This document shows positions 46,134 through 55,400 of a stretch of DNA of 64,000 nt, one piece after another (the first letter of the stretch is position 1; the number at the start of each line of letters is the position of its first letter). Where the stretch lies: positions 6,448,001 through 6,512,000 of the forward strand of contig NZ_CP070619.1 of NCBI RefSeq assembly GCF_017068395.1. Direction: 5' to 3'. This DNA is from Rhodococcus pseudokoreensis. GTDB taxonomy: Bacteria > Actinomycetota > Actinomycetes > Mycobacteriales > Mycobacteriaceae. The notes below the pieces were generated by a model that was not told the DNA's origin, searched no databases, and saw nothing but the letters and a program-made list of their open reading frames with translations. A program made the position numbers and the translations under genes.

Positions 46134-47393
46134 TCAGCCCTTGTTCTCCGAGCGCGGGGCGCCGATGCCCGGGTCGATCCGGAACGGACCCGACGTGGAC
46201 GGTGCGACGGGGAAGTCGAACATCGCCGTCGGCAGGTACACGGTCGAGCAGGAGTTCGGGATGTCCACGACCCCCGACAGCCTGCCCTCGATGGGTGCGG
46301 CGCCGAGCAGGAGATACGCCTGCTCGGGGCTGTACCCGAACTTGGTGAGGTAGTCGATCGCGTGGAGACATGCGCGCTGATAGGACAGGTGCGAGTCGAG
46401 GTACTTCTGTTCCCCGTCCAGGGTGACGGACGTCCCGGAGAACGCGAGCCACTCCGAGTACTGCGGATCCGTGTTGCCGGGCATGAAGATCGCGTTCTCG
46501 GACACGCCGTACGTGTCCATCCCGCCGGCGATGATGTCGACGCGCAGGTCGATGAAGCCGCCCATCTCGATGGCGCCGCAGAACGTGATCTCGCCGTCGC
46601 CCTGGGAGAAGTGCAGATCGCCGACGGACAGGTTCGCGCCGTCGACGAACACCGGGTAGAAGACGCGGCTGCCCTTGGTGAGGTTCTTGATGTCCTGGTT
46701 GCCGCCGTTCTCCCGCGGGGGAGCGGTGCGGGCGGCCTCGCCGGCGACTCGGTCGAAGTCGGCGCCCGGCAGGGACCCGAGGACGGCGTCCTGCGGCTCG
46801 GGCGGCAGTGCGAGTGGGGGAACCCGGCCCGGGTCGGTGGCGATGAGTGCGCCCTCCCGCGCGTTCCACTTCGACAGCAGCGCGGCCGACGGCGCGGTGC
46901 CCATCAGCCCGGGATGCACGATGCCGGTGAACGAGACGTGCGGGACGTGCCGCGACGTGGCGGTCTGACCGGAGAAGTCCCACACGGCCTTGTAGGCGTC
47001 GGGGAACTGCTCGGTGAGGAATCCGCCGCCGTTGTGGCGGGAGAAGATGCCCGTGTACCCCCAGCCCTGGCCTGCCAGCGGGCCGGAATCTTCCTGGGGG
47101 ATGGGCCCGACGTCGAGGATGTCGACGATCAGCAGGTCGCCGGGCTTCGCGCCTTCGACGGCGAAAGGTCCGGTCAGGGTGTGCACGGTGGTGAGCGGTG
47201 CGTTGAGGATGTCGTCGGCGGAGTCGTCGTTGTGGATGGCGCCGTCGAACCATTCGCGGCAGTGCACGCGGAAGGAGTCGCCCGGTTTCACCGTGACCGC
47301 GGCCGGGATGTCGGGGTGCCAGCGGTTGTGGCCGACGATCGCCTGGTCGGTGAACTTCTTCGAGGAATCGAGCGGAAACAGCAGTTCGGGCAT
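46134..47393 (-). CDS. fmdA: Formamidase (acetamidase/formamidase family)
   Basis: 419 residues, ATG at 47393. Hydrolyses formamide (or small aliphatic amides) to ammonia and formate. Family motifs: TVKPGDSFRVHCREWFDGAIHNDD, PGDLLIVDILDVG, HVSFTGIVHPGLMGTAPS, GDLHFSQGDGEITFCGAIEMGG and TVYLPTAMFDFPV. It is preceded by fmdB with a 21-base gap, the same pair as in Methylophilus. Supplies ammonia in the same nitrogen block as the urea genes. Confidence 0.95.
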   Translation of the reverse strand: MPELLFPLDSSKKFTDQAIVGHNRWHPDIPAAVTVKPGDSFRVHCREWFDGAIHNDDSADDILNAPLTTVHTLTGPFAVEGAKPGDLLIVDILDVGPIPQEDSGPLAGQGWGYTGIFSRHNGGGFLTEQFPDAYKAVWDFSGQTATSRHVPHVSFTGIVHPGLMGTAPSAALLSKWNAREGALIATDPGRVPPLALPPEPQDAVLGSLPGADFDRVAGEAARTAPPRENGGNQDIKNLTKGSRVFYPVFVDGANLSVGDLHFSQGDGEITFCGAIEMGGFIDLRVDIIAGGMDTYGVSENAIFMPGNTDPQYSEWLAFSGTSVTLDGEQKYLDSHLSYQRACLHAIDYLTKFGYSPEQAYLLLGAAPIEGRLSGVVDIPNSCSTVYLPTAMFDFPVAPSTSGPFRIDPGIGAPRSENKG

Positions 47394-47414
47394 GTGCGCT
47401 CCTTCTGTGGCCGG

Positions 47415-47705
47415 TCAGGGACGAGGAAGTCGGCGGTGCAGCGGGTTGTTCGTGACGGCTGAGCGCCCGGTCGCGGCCCGCGGCGGCGGCCCGGCGACGA
47501 CGGCCGGTTCGTGAGCCGACCTCTTCGTTGCATCGAGGAGTTTCATCGCCGGCGACGATCCGTGGCCGAGACGCGGGGAGGACACGAGCCGGGCGGCGTC
47601 GCCTTCGCAACCTGGGCAGGGGACCGATCGGGGCACGTCGGCCATGGGGAAGGACCGCTCGAACGGGCCGCAATCGGCGGCGCATCGGAATTCGTACAGC
47701 GGCAT
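47415..47705 (-). CDS. fmdB: FmdB-type zinc-ribbon protein
   Basis: 96 residues from ATG at 47705 (MPLYEFRCAADCGPFE); an extension to 47744 is open but unlikely. Two Cys pairs, CAADC and CPGC, form the FmdB zinc ribbon (first pair with three rather than two intervening residues). The Pro/Arg-rich tail after residue 55 is disordered. FmdB was described as a regulator of fmdA in Methylophilus; biochemical proof is limited. Cotranscribed with fmdA. Confidence 0.87.
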   Translation of the reverse strand: MPLYEFRCAADCGPFERSFPMADVPRSVPCPGCEGDAARLVSSPRLGHGSSPAMKLLDATKRSAHEPAVVAGPPPRAATGRSAVTNNPLHRRLPRP

Positions 47706-48107
47706 CGTGGTGCCCTTCGCCCGGAGGAGACCATCCGAGGTCACGGTAGCCGACCGGATCGGTGATTGCAGTCACATCGGGCTGTCGGAGGCGCCTCCGC
47801 GGACGGGGAACGGCACGGTCCGGCGGGGGTAGTTATCTGTGTACGACGGGTTGCGTGCATGTGGTTCACCACCTGCGAGTATTTGCTACTGGCGAGTATT
47901 TTTCCTCCCCGGTCGGGCAGGTTTGGCGCTGAACTTTCTTAACAGTCTTTGCAATGTGGTGTGAAAAGCTAGCCAAGATTGGCAGTAGCAACAGGTAGAC
48001 GGCACTTTTTGCTTATGTCATTCTCGGTGAGTACATACGAAGGGCCTGGCAAGGATGTGAAGCAGTACATCCGTACCGGACCAGAAGTCGAAGAGAGTGG
48101 AGTCTTG
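47706..48107. promoter_or_regulatory. Divergent control region of fmdB and icl
   Basis: About 400 bases without a gene. It carries a direct repeat gcgagtattt (47875-47884 and 47892-47901) and a TTTGCAA core (47948-47954), the conserved part of RamB sites. The stretch 47870-48010 is AT-richer. The open frame running into icl from 47979 is leader rather than coding. Confidence 0.55.
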
Positions 48108-49397
48108 ATGTCGACCACCGGCACCCCGAAGACCGCAGCTGAAATCCAGCAGGATTGGGACACCAACCCGCGCTGGAAGGGAGTAACCCGCAACTACACG
48201 GCGGAGCAGGTCACCAAGCTCCAGGGCACCGTTGTCGAAGAGGCGACCCTCGCACGTCGTGGATCCGAGATCCTCTGGGACCTCGTGAACAACGAGGACT
48301 ACATCAACTCGCTGGGCGCGCTGACCGGTAACCAGGCCGTGCAGCAGGTCCGTGCAGGCCTCAAGGCCATCTACCTGTCCGGCTGGCAGGTCGCCGGTGA
48401 CGCGAACCTGTCCGGACACACCTACCCCGACCAGAGCCTCTACCCGGCCAACTCGGTCCCGCAGGTCGTGCGCCGCATCAACAATGCGCTGCTGCGCGCC
48501 GACGAGATCGCCAAGGTCGAGGGCGACACGTCCGTCGACAACTGGCTCGCCCCGATCGTCGCCGACGGTGAAGCCGGCTTCGGTGGCGCGCTCAACGTCT
48601 ACGAGCTGCAGAAGGCCATGATCGCTGCCGGTGTCGCCGGTTCGCACTGGGAGGACCAGCTCGCGTCGGAGAAGAAGTGCGGCCACCTCGGTGGCAAGGT
48701 GCTCATCCCCACGCAGCAGCACATCCGCACCCTGACCTCGGCTCGCCTCGCGGCCGACGTCGCGGACGTCCCCACCGTCGTCATCGCGCGCACCGATGCC
48801 GAGGCTGCGACCCTCATCACCTCCGACGTGGACGAGCGTGACCGCCCGTTCCTCGACGGCACCCGCACCGCCGAGGGCTTCTACGGCATCAAGAACGGCA
48901 TCGAGCCCTGCATCGCGCGTGCCAAGGCCTACGCCCCGTACTCCGACCTCATCTGGATGGAGACCGGCGTGCCGGACCTCGAGGTCGCCAAGAAGTTCGC
49001 CGAGGCCGTCCGCAGCGAGTTCCCCGACCAGCTGCTCGCCTACAACTGCTCGCCGTCCTTCAACTGGAGGGCTCACCTGGACGACGCGACCATCGCGAAG
49101 TTCCAGAAGGAGCTCGGCGCGATGGGCTTCAAGTTCCAGTTCATCACCCTGGCCGGCTTCCACTCGCTCAACTACGGCATGTTCGACCTGGCGCACGGCT
49201 ACGCCCGCGAGGGCATGACCGCCTTCGTCGACCTGCAGGAGCGCGAGTTCAAGGCCGCCGAGGAGCGTGGCTTCACCGCCATCAAGCACCAGCGTGAGGT
49301 CGGCGCCGGCTACTTCGACAGCATCGCCACCACGGTCGACCCCAACACGTCGACGGCTGCGCTGAAGGGCTCCACCGAAGAGGGTCAGTTCCACTGA
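48108..49397 (+). CDS. icl: Isocitrate lyase
   Basis: 429 residues from ATG at 48108 ([10 protein letters not shown]), equal to the length of M. tuberculosis Icl1; ATGs at 47979 and 48015 are in frame but give extensions the family lacks. Cleaves isocitrate to succinate and glyoxylate, first step of the glyoxylate shunt. Catalytic loop [28 protein letters not shown] and [13 protein letters not shown] are conserved. Strong codon bias indicates high expression. Followed by a strong terminator and fadB2, as in Rv0467-Rv0468. Confidence 0.97.
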   Translation: MSTTGTPKTAAEIQQDWDTNPRWKGVTRNYTAEQVTKLQGTVVEEATLARRGSEILWDLVNNEDYINSLGALTGNQAVQQVRAGLKAIYLSGWQVAGDANLSGHTYPDQSLYPANSVPQVVRRINNALLRADEIAKVEGDTSVDNWLAPIVADGEAGFGGALNVYELQKAMIAAGVAGSHWEDQLASEKKCGHLGGKVLIPTQQHIRTLTSARLAADVADVPTVVIARTDAEAATLITSDVDERDRPFLDGTRTAEGFYGIKNGIEPCIARAKAYAPYSDLIWMETGVPDLEVAKKFAEAVRSEFPDQLLAYNCSPSFNWRAHLDDATIAKFQKELGAMGFKFQFITLAGFHSLNYGMFDLAHGYAREGMTAFVDLQEREFKAAEERGFTAIKHQREVGAGYFDSIATTVDPNTSTAALKGSTEEGQFH

Positions 49398-49449
49398 GCC
49401 TCGTTCTCCGAGGCTTCGACCGATCATGGTTTCACCTGATCAACCCGAA

Positions 49450-49485
49450 CCCGGGGAGGGGCCTGTAACACGGCCCCTCCCCGGG
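49450..49485 (+). terminator. Terminator between icl and fadB2
   Basis: 14-bp perfect GC-rich stem cccggggaggggcc (49450-49463) and complement (49472-49485), loop tgtaacac. No T-run. Confidence 0.92.
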
Positions 49486-49516
49486 TGACGACTCCACTAG
49501 ACGAAAAGGAGCTGAC

Positions 49517-50413
49517 GTGACCAGCGAAAAGATTCAGCGCGTCGGCGTGATCGGCGCCGGAATCATGGGTGCCGGAATCGCAGAGGTGTGCGCTCGCGCG
49601 CACGTCGACGTTCTGGTGTTCGAGCAGACCCGTGAGCTTGCGGCGGCGGGGCGTTCGCGCATCCTGCGTTCGCTCGATCGCGGTGTGAGCAGCGGCAAGA
49701 TCACCGAGCGGGAACGTGAGCAGGCCGCCTGGCGGCTGCGGTTCACCTCCGATCTCGGTGATTTCGCGGATCGGCAGCTCGTCGTGGAGGCCGTCGTCGA
49801 GGACGAGAAGGTGAAGAGCGAGATCTTCGCCGAACTGGATCAGGTCGTGACAGATCCGAACGCCGTGCTGGCGTCGAACACGTCGTCGATCCCGATCATG
49901 AAGCTGGGCATCGCCACGACGGCCCCGGAACGGGTCATCGGGATGCACTTCTTCAACCCCGTTCCCGTGCTTCCCCTCGTCGAGCTGGTGACCACGCTCA
50001 AGACGAGCAAGTCGGTGGCCGAGCGGGCCGAGGCCTTCGCGAGCGACGTGCTGGGCAAGCAGGTCGTCCGGTCCGCGGACCGTTCCGGATTCGTCGTCAA
50101 CGCCCTCCTGGTGCCGTACCTGCTGTCCGCGATCCGGATGGTGGAGTCCGGGTTCGCCACCAAGGAAGACATCGACAAGGCAACGGTTCTCGGCCTTGCG
50201 CACCCGATGGGTCCGCTGGCGCTGACCGACCTGGTGGGCCTCGACACGGTGAAGTCCATCGCCGACTCCATGTACGAAGAGTTCAAGGAGCCCCTGTACT
50301 CGGCTCCGCCGCTGCTGCTCCGCATGGTCGAGGCCGGGTTGGTCGGCAAGAAGTCCGGCGCGGGCTTCTACGAGTACGGCGACAACGGCCGTGCGAGCAA
50401 GAAGGCCAGCTAG
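49517..50413 (+). CDS. fadB2: 3-hydroxybutyryl-CoA dehydrogenase
   Basis: 298 residues, GTG at 49517 behind AAAAGGAG. NAD motif VGVIGAGIMGAGIAEV; catalytic residues in ASNTSSIPI and MHFFNPVPVLPLVELV (His-Asn); C-terminal helical domain with GLAHPMGPLALTDLVGLD. Interconverts 3-hydroxybutyryl-CoA and acetoacetyl-CoA. Position after icl equals M. tuberculosis fadB2 (Rv0468). A basic tail follows GAGFYEY. Confidence 0.96.
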   Translation: MTSEKIQRVGVIGAGIMGAGIAEVCARAHVDVLVFEQTRELAAAGRSRILRSLDRGVSSGKITEREREQAAWRLRFTSDLGDFADRQLVVEAVVEDEKVKSEIFAELDQVVTDPNAVLASNTSSIPIMKLGIATTAPERVIGMHFFNPVPVLPLVELVTTLKTSKSVAERAEAFASDVLGKQVVRSADRSGFVVNALLVPYLLSAIRMVESGFATKEDIDKATVLGLAHPMGPLALTDLVGLDTVKSIADSMYEEFKEPLYSAPPLLLRMVEAGLVGKKSGAGFYEYGDNGRASKKAS

Positions 50414-50433
50414 CAGGTAGGTAGGCGACTACG

Positions 50434-50479
50434 CCTGTGCGCCTTTCACGACCTCCGGCGGTTGTGAGAGGCGCACAGG
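50434..50479 (+). terminator. 16-bp stem-loop between fadB2 and the MetE-like gene
   Basis: cctgtgcgcctttcac (50434-50449) pairs with gtgagaggcgcacagg (50464-50479) with one G-U pair, 14-base loop. A small second hairpin, ctcag/ctgag, is at 50501-50518. The spacer of 123 bases is too short for a cobalamin riboswitch. Confidence 0.82.
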
Positions 50480-50536
50480 TGCATCGAGCCCAGAGGCATT
50501 CTCAGCCACCGGACTGAGCCCAGAAAGGTCGACCGC

Positions 50537-52831
50537 ATGTCCAGCACCGCAGCATACGGATCCAGCATCCTGGGGTATCCCCGTATCGGACCTCGCCGCG
50601 AACTCAAGCGTGCCCTCGAGTCCTACTGGCACGGCGGGGGAACGAGGGAAGAACTCGTCGCCGTCGCCCGGGATCTCCAGGAGGAGACGTGGAGTGAGCT
50701 CGCCGCGACCGGTCTGACCCAGGTCCCGGGCAACACGTTCTCCTACTACGACCACGTACTCGACAACGCGCTGCTGTTCGGTGCGGTCCCCGAGCGGTTC
50801 GCGTCGCTCGAGAAGCAGCTCGATCCGCTGGACTTCTACTTCACGCTGGCACGGGGCAGGCCGGACTTCCCGCCGCTCGAGCTGGTGCGGTTCTTCGGCA
50901 CCAACTACCACTACCGCCAGCCCGAATTGGACGAGAATACCGAGTTCTCGCTGCGGTCCGAGACCCTGCTGGACGAGTTCGAGCGGGCGAAGGCACGCGG
51001 GATCGAACTGCGTCCCGTCGTGCTGGGGCCCGTGTCGCTGCTCCTGCTGTCGAAGGTCGGTCCGACGTCGAAGCGGCACGGCTTCTCGACCCTCGATCTG
51101 CTGGACGAGCTGCTGCCGGAATACGAGCTGCTGTTCGAGCAGTTGGCGAAGGCCGGCGCCACGTGCGTCCAGCTGGACGAGCCGTCGTTCACCGAGGACC
51201 GCACGCCGGAAGAGCTGGCGGCGCTGGCCCGGGTGTACGAGAAGTTGTCGCACGCGCCGCTGCGCCCCCGCATCCTCGTCACCGGCCCGTACGGGCATCT
51301 CGGGGAGGCTCTCGCGATCCTCGCGTCGACCAAGGTCGAGGCGCTCGGACTCGATCTCGTCAGTCATCGGCTCAGTGCCGACGAGCTGGCGAAGATCCCG
51401 GGGATGAAGCGCAAGCGCATCTACGCCGGTGTGGTCGACGGCCGGAACGTGTGGCGCGTCGACCGGTACAACACGCTGACGTACCTGAACACGCTGAAGG
51501 ACGTCGTGCCGGATCTCGTGGTCTCGACGTCGACGTCGTTGCTGCACGTGCCGTACGACGTGCTGTCCGAGTACGACATCCCGGGTGATGTCGCGGACCG
51601 GCTCGCGTTCGCGAAGCAGAAGGTCGGTGAGGTGGTCTCGCTGGCCAAGGCGCTGACCGAGGGCCCGTCGGACAAGTGGCGCAAGCGTCCCACGTCGGTG
51701 CACTTCAAGCTCAAGCATGCGGTGCGCGCGCGGGTCAACGCGATCAAGCCGGACGACCGCATCCGGGCCCCGTACGAGGAGCGGCGGGTCGCGCAGCAGG
51801 AGCGGCTGAACCTGCCGCTGGTTCCGGCGACGACGCTGGGTTCGTTCCCGCAGACGACCGAGATCCGGAAGGCCCGGTACGAGCTGGGGCAGGGGCGCCT
51901 GGAGTGGGACGAGTACTACACGCGGATCCAGGCGGAGATCGAAAGCACGATCCGGTTGCAGGAGGACATCGGTCTCGACGTCCTCGTGCACGGTGAGCAC
52001 GAGCGCAACGACATGGTGCAGTACTTCGCGGAGCTTCTCGAGGGGTATGCCTTCACCCACAACGGCTGGGTGCAGGCTTACGGTTCGCGGTGTACACGTC
52101 CCCCGATCCTCTACGGGGACGTGTCGCGGCCGAAGCCGATGACCGTCGAATGGATCGCGTACGCGCAGTCGCTGACGGACAAGCCGGTGAAGGGCATGCT
52201 GACGGGTCCGGTGACGATGATCGCGCGGTCGTTCGTCCGCCAGGATCAGCCGCTGTACGAGACGGCCGACCAGTTGGCGCTGGTGATCCGTGACGAGATC
52301 GCCGACCTGGAGGCGGCGGGTATCGCGATCATCCAGGTCGACGAGCCGGCCATCCGGGAACTGCTGCCGTTGCGCGAGAACGGCCGCGAGGCGTATCTCG
52401 AGTGGGCGGTCGACGCGTTCCGTCTCGCGACGGGTGCGGCGAAACCGGAGACGCAGATCCACACGCACCTCACGTACACGAGCCGGGCGTCGGTGGTCGA
52501 CGCCATCGAACGGCTCGATGCGGACGTGACGGCGATCGTGGCGACGCGTTCGATCACGTGGGTGCTCGATGCCATCAAGGAGCGGGCGCTGACCCACGGG
52601 GTCGGTCCGGGTGTGTACGAGAGCCGGTCGGCCCGGATTCCGGACATCGACGAGTTGGACGAACTGCTCACGGAGGCGAGCGAGTCGGTGTCACTCGAAC
52701 GGTTGTGGGCCAACCCTGACGGTGGCCTGAAGACCCGCCACTACTGGCAGCTCGAGCCTTCGCTGCGCAACCTGGTGGCGGCCGCGAGGCGTCTGCGCAG
52801 GCGGTCCGAGAAGGAAGAATCCGAGGACTGA
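50537..52831 (+). CDS. MetE-like protein (cobalamin-independent methionine synthase fold) lacking zinc ligands
   Basis: 764 residues, ATG at 50537, full MetE length with both barrels: N-terminal [22 protein letters not shown], linker [15 protein letters not shown], and C-terminal [44 protein letters not shown]. In E. coli MetE zinc is held by His641, Cys643, Glu665 and Cys726. Here the equivalents are His644 (IHTHLTYTS), Thr646, Val668 (TAIVATRS) and Gly729 (NPDGGLKTR). Three of four ligands are lost while the rest is well conserved and the frame is intact. It is therefore doubtful as a homocysteine methyltransferase; it may use another methyl acceptor or be a folate-binding paralogue. Alone between two hairpins. 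Confidence 0.9.
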   Translation: MSSTAAYGSSILGYPRIGPRRELKRALESYWHGGGTREELVAVARDLQEETWSELAATGLTQVPGNTFSYYDHVLDNALLFGAVPERFASLEKQLDPLDFYFTLARGRPDFPPLELVRFFGTNYHYRQPELDENTEFSLRSETLLDEFERAKARGIELRPVVLGPVSLLLLSKVGPTSKRHGFSTLDLLDELLPEYELLFEQLAKAGATCVQLDEPSFTEDRTPEELAALARVYEKLSHAPLRPRILVTGPYGHLGEALAILASTKVEALGLDLVSHRLSADELAKIPGMKRKRIYAGVVDGRNVWRVDRYNTLTYLNTLKDVVPDLVVSTSTSLLHVPYDVLSEYDIPGDVADRLAFAKQKVGEVVSLAKALTEGPSDKWRKRPTSVHFKLKHAVRARVNAIKPDDRIRAPYEERRVAQQERLNLPLVPATTLGSFPQTTEIRKARYELGQGRLEWDEYYTRIQAEIESTIRLQEDIGLDVLVHGEHERNDMVQYFAELLEGYAFTHNGWVQAYGSRCTRPPILYGDVSRPKPMTVEWIAYAQSLTDKPVKGMLTGPVTMIARSFVRQDQPLYETADQLALVIRDEIADLEAAGIAIIQVDEPAIRELLPLRENGREAYLEWAVDAFRLATGAAKPETQIHTHLTYTSRASVVDAIERLDADVTAIVATRSITWVLDAIKERALTHGVGPGVYESRSARIPDIDELDELLTEASESVSLERLWANPDGGLKTRHYWQLEPSLRNLVAAARRLRRRSEKEESED

Positions 52832-52843
52832 TTCCTCAGGCGT

Positions 52844-52877
52844 GTTCGGGGTCACCGCGGAAGCGGTGGCCCCGAAC
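52844..52877 (+). terminator. Terminator after the MetE-like gene
   Basis: 15-bp stem gttcggggtcaccgc (52844-52858) with its partner (52863-52877), one G-U pair and a GGAA loop of the GNRA type. Confidence 0.88.
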
Positions 52878-52896
52878 GTGCGTTCGGTCGCGCAAA

Positions 52897-52916
52897 CATG
52901 TAGGCATGTAAGCATG
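52897..52916. repeat. 8-nt tandem repeat at the start of the alcohol dehydrogenase gene
   Basis: catgtagg, catgtaag, catg at 52897-52916. The third copy contains the start ATG at 52914. The other two ATGs are out of frame. Possible operator or translation-initiation decoys. Confidence 0.5.
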
Positions 52917-53954
52917 GTTACCGCAGCCGCATATGCAGTCACGTCCGCCGACAGCCGATTCGAGAAGACCACCGTGCAGCGCCGCGAACTCGGACCGCTC
53001 GACGTTCTGATCGAGATCAAGTTCGCCGGCATCTGCCATTCCGACATTCATACCGCCCGCAACGAATGGGGCAGCACCCACTACCCGGTCGTGCCCGGTC
53101 ACGAGATCGCGGGCGTGGTGAGCGCGGTCGGCTCCGACGTCACGAAGCATCGGGTCGGCGACCGCGTCGGTGTCGGCTGCTTCGTCGACTCCTGCGGCGA
53201 ATGCGACGCCTGCCGGGCCGACGAGGAACAGTACTGCTTCAACCGGGTGACCGGGACGTACAACGCCACGGGGCGCGACGGCGAGCGGACGCACGGCGGC
53301 TACTCGACGCACATCGTGGTGACGGAACACTTCGTCCTGTCCATCCCGGACGGCCTCGAACTGGGTGTCGCGGCGCCGCTGCTCTGCGCGGGCATCACGT
53401 TGTACTCACCGCTCGCCCACTGGGGCGCCGGCCCGGGCAAGAAGGTCGCCGTCATCGGGATGGGCGGTCTCGGACACGTCGGCGTGAAGATCGCGCATGC
53501 GATGGGCGCCGAGGTCACCGTGCTCAGCCAGTCGCTCGGCAAGAAGGGCGACGGCCTGAAATTCGGCGCCGACCACTACTACGCCACCTCGGATCCGGGC
53601 ACGTTCACGCAGTTGCGCGGACAGTTCGACCTCATCGTCAACACCGTGTCGGTGAATCTCGACATCGACGCGTACATGTCGCTGCTCGCGATCAACGGCA
53701 CCCTCGTCGAACTGGGGTTGCCGGAGAAGCCGATCGAGGTGCGCGCGTTCAGCCTCGCGGCGAACCGTCGCAGTCTGGCCGGTTCGATGGTGGGCGGCAT
53801 CGCTCAGACGCAGGAGATGCTGAACTTCTGCGCCGAACACGGAATCGGCGCCGAGATCGAGGTGATCTCGGCGGAGCAGATCGACGGCGCCTACGACCGC
53901 GTGGTCGGCAGCGACGTGCGGTACCGATTCGTGATCGACACGGCAACGATCTGA
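52914..53954 (+). CDS. adhC: NADP-dependent zinc alcohol dehydrogenase (cinnamyl/AdhC type)
   Basis: 346 residues from ATG at 52914 (MVTAAAYAV). Catalytic zinc site GICHSDIH and GHEIAGVV, structural zinc loop [15 protein letters not shown], coenzyme motif [13 protein letters not shown]. The group includes mycobacterial AdhC (Rv3045) and plant cinnamyl alcohol dehydrogenases, which reduce aldehydes with NADPH. Single gene; its stop is one base from the stop of the convergent sigF. Confidence 0.92.
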   Translation: MVTAAAYAVTSADSRFEKTTVQRRELGPLDVLIEIKFAGICHSDIHTARNEWGSTHYPVVPGHEIAGVVSAVGSDVTKHRVGDRVGVGCFVDSCGECDACRADEEQYCFNRVTGTYNATGRDGERTHGGYSTHIVVTEHFVLSIPDGLELGVAAPLLCAGITLYSPLAHWGAGPGKKVAVIGMGGLGHVGVKIAHAMGAEVTVLSQSLGKKGDGLKFGADHYYATSDPGTFTQLRGQFDLIVNTVSVNLDIDAYMSLLAINGTLVELGLPEKPIEVRAFSLAANRRSLAGSMVGGIAQTQEMLNFCAEHGIGAEIEVISAEQIDGAYDRVVGSDVRYRFVIDTATI

Positions 53955-53955
53955 C

Positions 53956-54753
53956 CTACGCGTCACCGAGTTGATCTCGCAGCGACGCCAGGGTCTTCGC
54001 GAGCAGGCGGGACACGTGCATCTGCGAGATGCCGACGCGGTCGGCGATCTGGGTTTGGGTCATGTTGCCGAAGAACCGCAGCATGAGGACGGTCCGCTCC
54101 CGTTCGGGCAGTGACTGGAGCAGGGGGCGCAGAGTCTCGTGGTTCTCGACGTCGTCCATCGCGGCGTCGTAGTCGCCGAGCGTCTCCACCATGGACAGCT
54201 CGCCAGTCCGGTCCGAGGAGGTGTTGTCGACGGAGACGGTCTGATAGGCGTTGCCTGCGAGGAGTCCCTGCGCCACCTCCTCCTGTTCGAGGTCCAGATG
54301 CTCGGCGAGTTCGCTGACCGTGGGGGCGTGGCCGAGGCTCTGCGACAGTTCGGCGACGGCCTGGCTGAGAGCGAGGTGCAGTTCCTTCATCCGGCGGGGT
54401 ACCCGGACGGCCCACCCGGTGTCGCGGAAGTGCCGCCGGACCTCGCCCATGATGGTGGGGACGGCGAACGACACGAAGTCCGATCCCCGCTCCACGTCGA
54501 ACCGGTCCACCGAGTTGACCAGGCCGAGGCGCGCGACCTGCACCAGGTCGTCGTGCGCCTCGCCGCGGCCGTCGAAGCGGCGTGCGATGTGTTCGGCGAG
54601 TGGCAGGCAGCGAGTCACGACGGCGTCGCGCAGTCTGCTGCGCCGGGGATCGTCCTCGTCGAGGGCTGCCATTTGTTGAAACATTGCTGTGACGTCCTGA
54701 TACTCGTCCGGCCAACGGGCCGTGTGCCCCCCACTGTGAGTATGGGACGTCAC
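53956..54753 (-). CDS. sigF: RNA polymerase sigma factor, SigF/SigB family
   Basis: 265 residues, GTG at 54753, overlapping the rsbW stop in GTGA (54750-54753). Region 2: GRGEAHDDLVQVARLGLVNSVDRFD and SFAVPTIMGEVRRHFRD; region 3: MKELHLALSQAVAELSQSLGHAPTVSEL; region 4: SLPERERTVLMLRFFGNMTQTQIADRVGISQMHVSRLL. General-stress sigma factor held by its anti-sigma partner. The frame is open upstream across rsbW, but the overlapping start is the one used in usfX-sigF of mycobacteria. Confidence 0.95.
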   Translation of the reverse strand: MTSHTHSGGHTARWPDEYQDVTAMFQQMAALDEDDPRRSRLRDAVVTRCLPLAEHIARRFDGRGEAHDDLVQVARLGLVNSVDRFDVERGSDFVSFAVPTIMGEVRRHFRDTGWAVRVPRRMKELHLALSQAVAELSQSLGHAPTVSELAEHLDLEQEEVAQGLLAGNAYQTVSVDNTSSDRTGELSMVETLGDYDAAMDDVENHETLRPLLQSLPERERTVLMLRFFGNMTQTQIADRVGISQMHVSRLLAKTLASLRDQLGDA

Positions 54754-55184
54754 AGACTCAGGCCGTTCTTCACCTTGGTGAATTCCATGGTGGTGACGAA
54801 ACCCGCGGTGGAGGGGTCGGGCTCCTGTCTCAGGTCGAGCGAATCGGTGAGGGCGTTGAGGACGTGCCAGGCGAACGAACGCTCGCCGAGGGAGTCGACC
54901 GAGCTGGTGGTGCTCGAAACGTCGACTCGCAAGGTGCCGTCGAGAAATTGAAGCCGGCACACCAGAAGTGCATCCGGTGTCGCGCGGACGATCAGCTGGG
55001 TACAGATCTCGTCCATGGCCAGTTTGATGTCGGCGATGGAGTCGAGGTCGAAGTCTTCGTGGATGGCAACGGTGGCTGCCAGGGCGCGCAGTACGGAGAG
55101 CTGATCGGGCGTTGCCCGCACGCGCAGTTCGACGACGGGATGTGTGTGATCCTGGTCGGGTTCGATTGTCTTGGCGATGGCCAT
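54750..55184 (-). CDS. rsbW: Anti-sigma F factor, RsbW/UsfX-type ATPase/kinase
   Basis: 144 residues, ATG at 55184. GHKL ATPase fold without obvious complete N-box: DIKLAMDEICTQLI has Gln where Asn usually binds Mg2+. It binds SigF and is released by a STAS antagonist. Translationally coupled to sigF and preceded by a SigF-type promoter, giving autoregulation. The STAS gene at 56365 is the likely antagonist. Confidence 0.93.
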   Translation of the reverse strand: MAIAKTIEPDQDHTHPVVELRVRATPDQLSVLRALAATVAIHEDFDLDSIADIKLAMDEICTQLIVRATPDALLVCRLQFLDGTLRVDVSSTTSSVDSLGERSFAWHVLNALTDSLDLRQEPDPSTAGFVTTMEFTKVKNGLSL

Positions 55185-55281
55185 GAGACCTCCGGGTAGG
55201 GCGTACCGTGCTGTCGGCGAGCGGTGGGTCGGCTCGCGCTGCTGAGAAGTCAGGGTAGCGATCCGGCGACACCGCAGGTGG

Positions 55282-55309
55282 AATACCGCAGAACAGGACC
55301 GATCAAACC
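55282..55309 (-). promoter_or_regulatory. SigF-type promoter of rsbW-sigF
   Basis: Minus-strand GGTTT (55309-55305), 17-base spacer, GGTATT (55287-55282), matching the SigF consensus GGTTT-N15-17-GGGTA closely. It lies about 98 bases upstream of the rsbW start. Confidence 0.78.
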
Positions 55310-55400
55310 AGTCCGATCAGTACGTTTGCGCGGGTAGTGTGGGCGGCACGATCAGCGTTCCTGAGGCCCTCGGCAGGGTCATGGCGGTCACGGGAGACGA

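Noticed and set aside
47979..48107. 43-residue N-terminal extension of isocitrate lyase
   Set aside because: The family starts at [10 protein letters not shown] with about 428 residues; the upstream part is AT-rich leader.
50414..50536. Cobalamin riboswitch ahead of the MetE-like gene
   Set aside because: Mycobacterial metE has one, but this spacer is only 123 bases, mostly a terminator hairpin, and no full B12 box was found.
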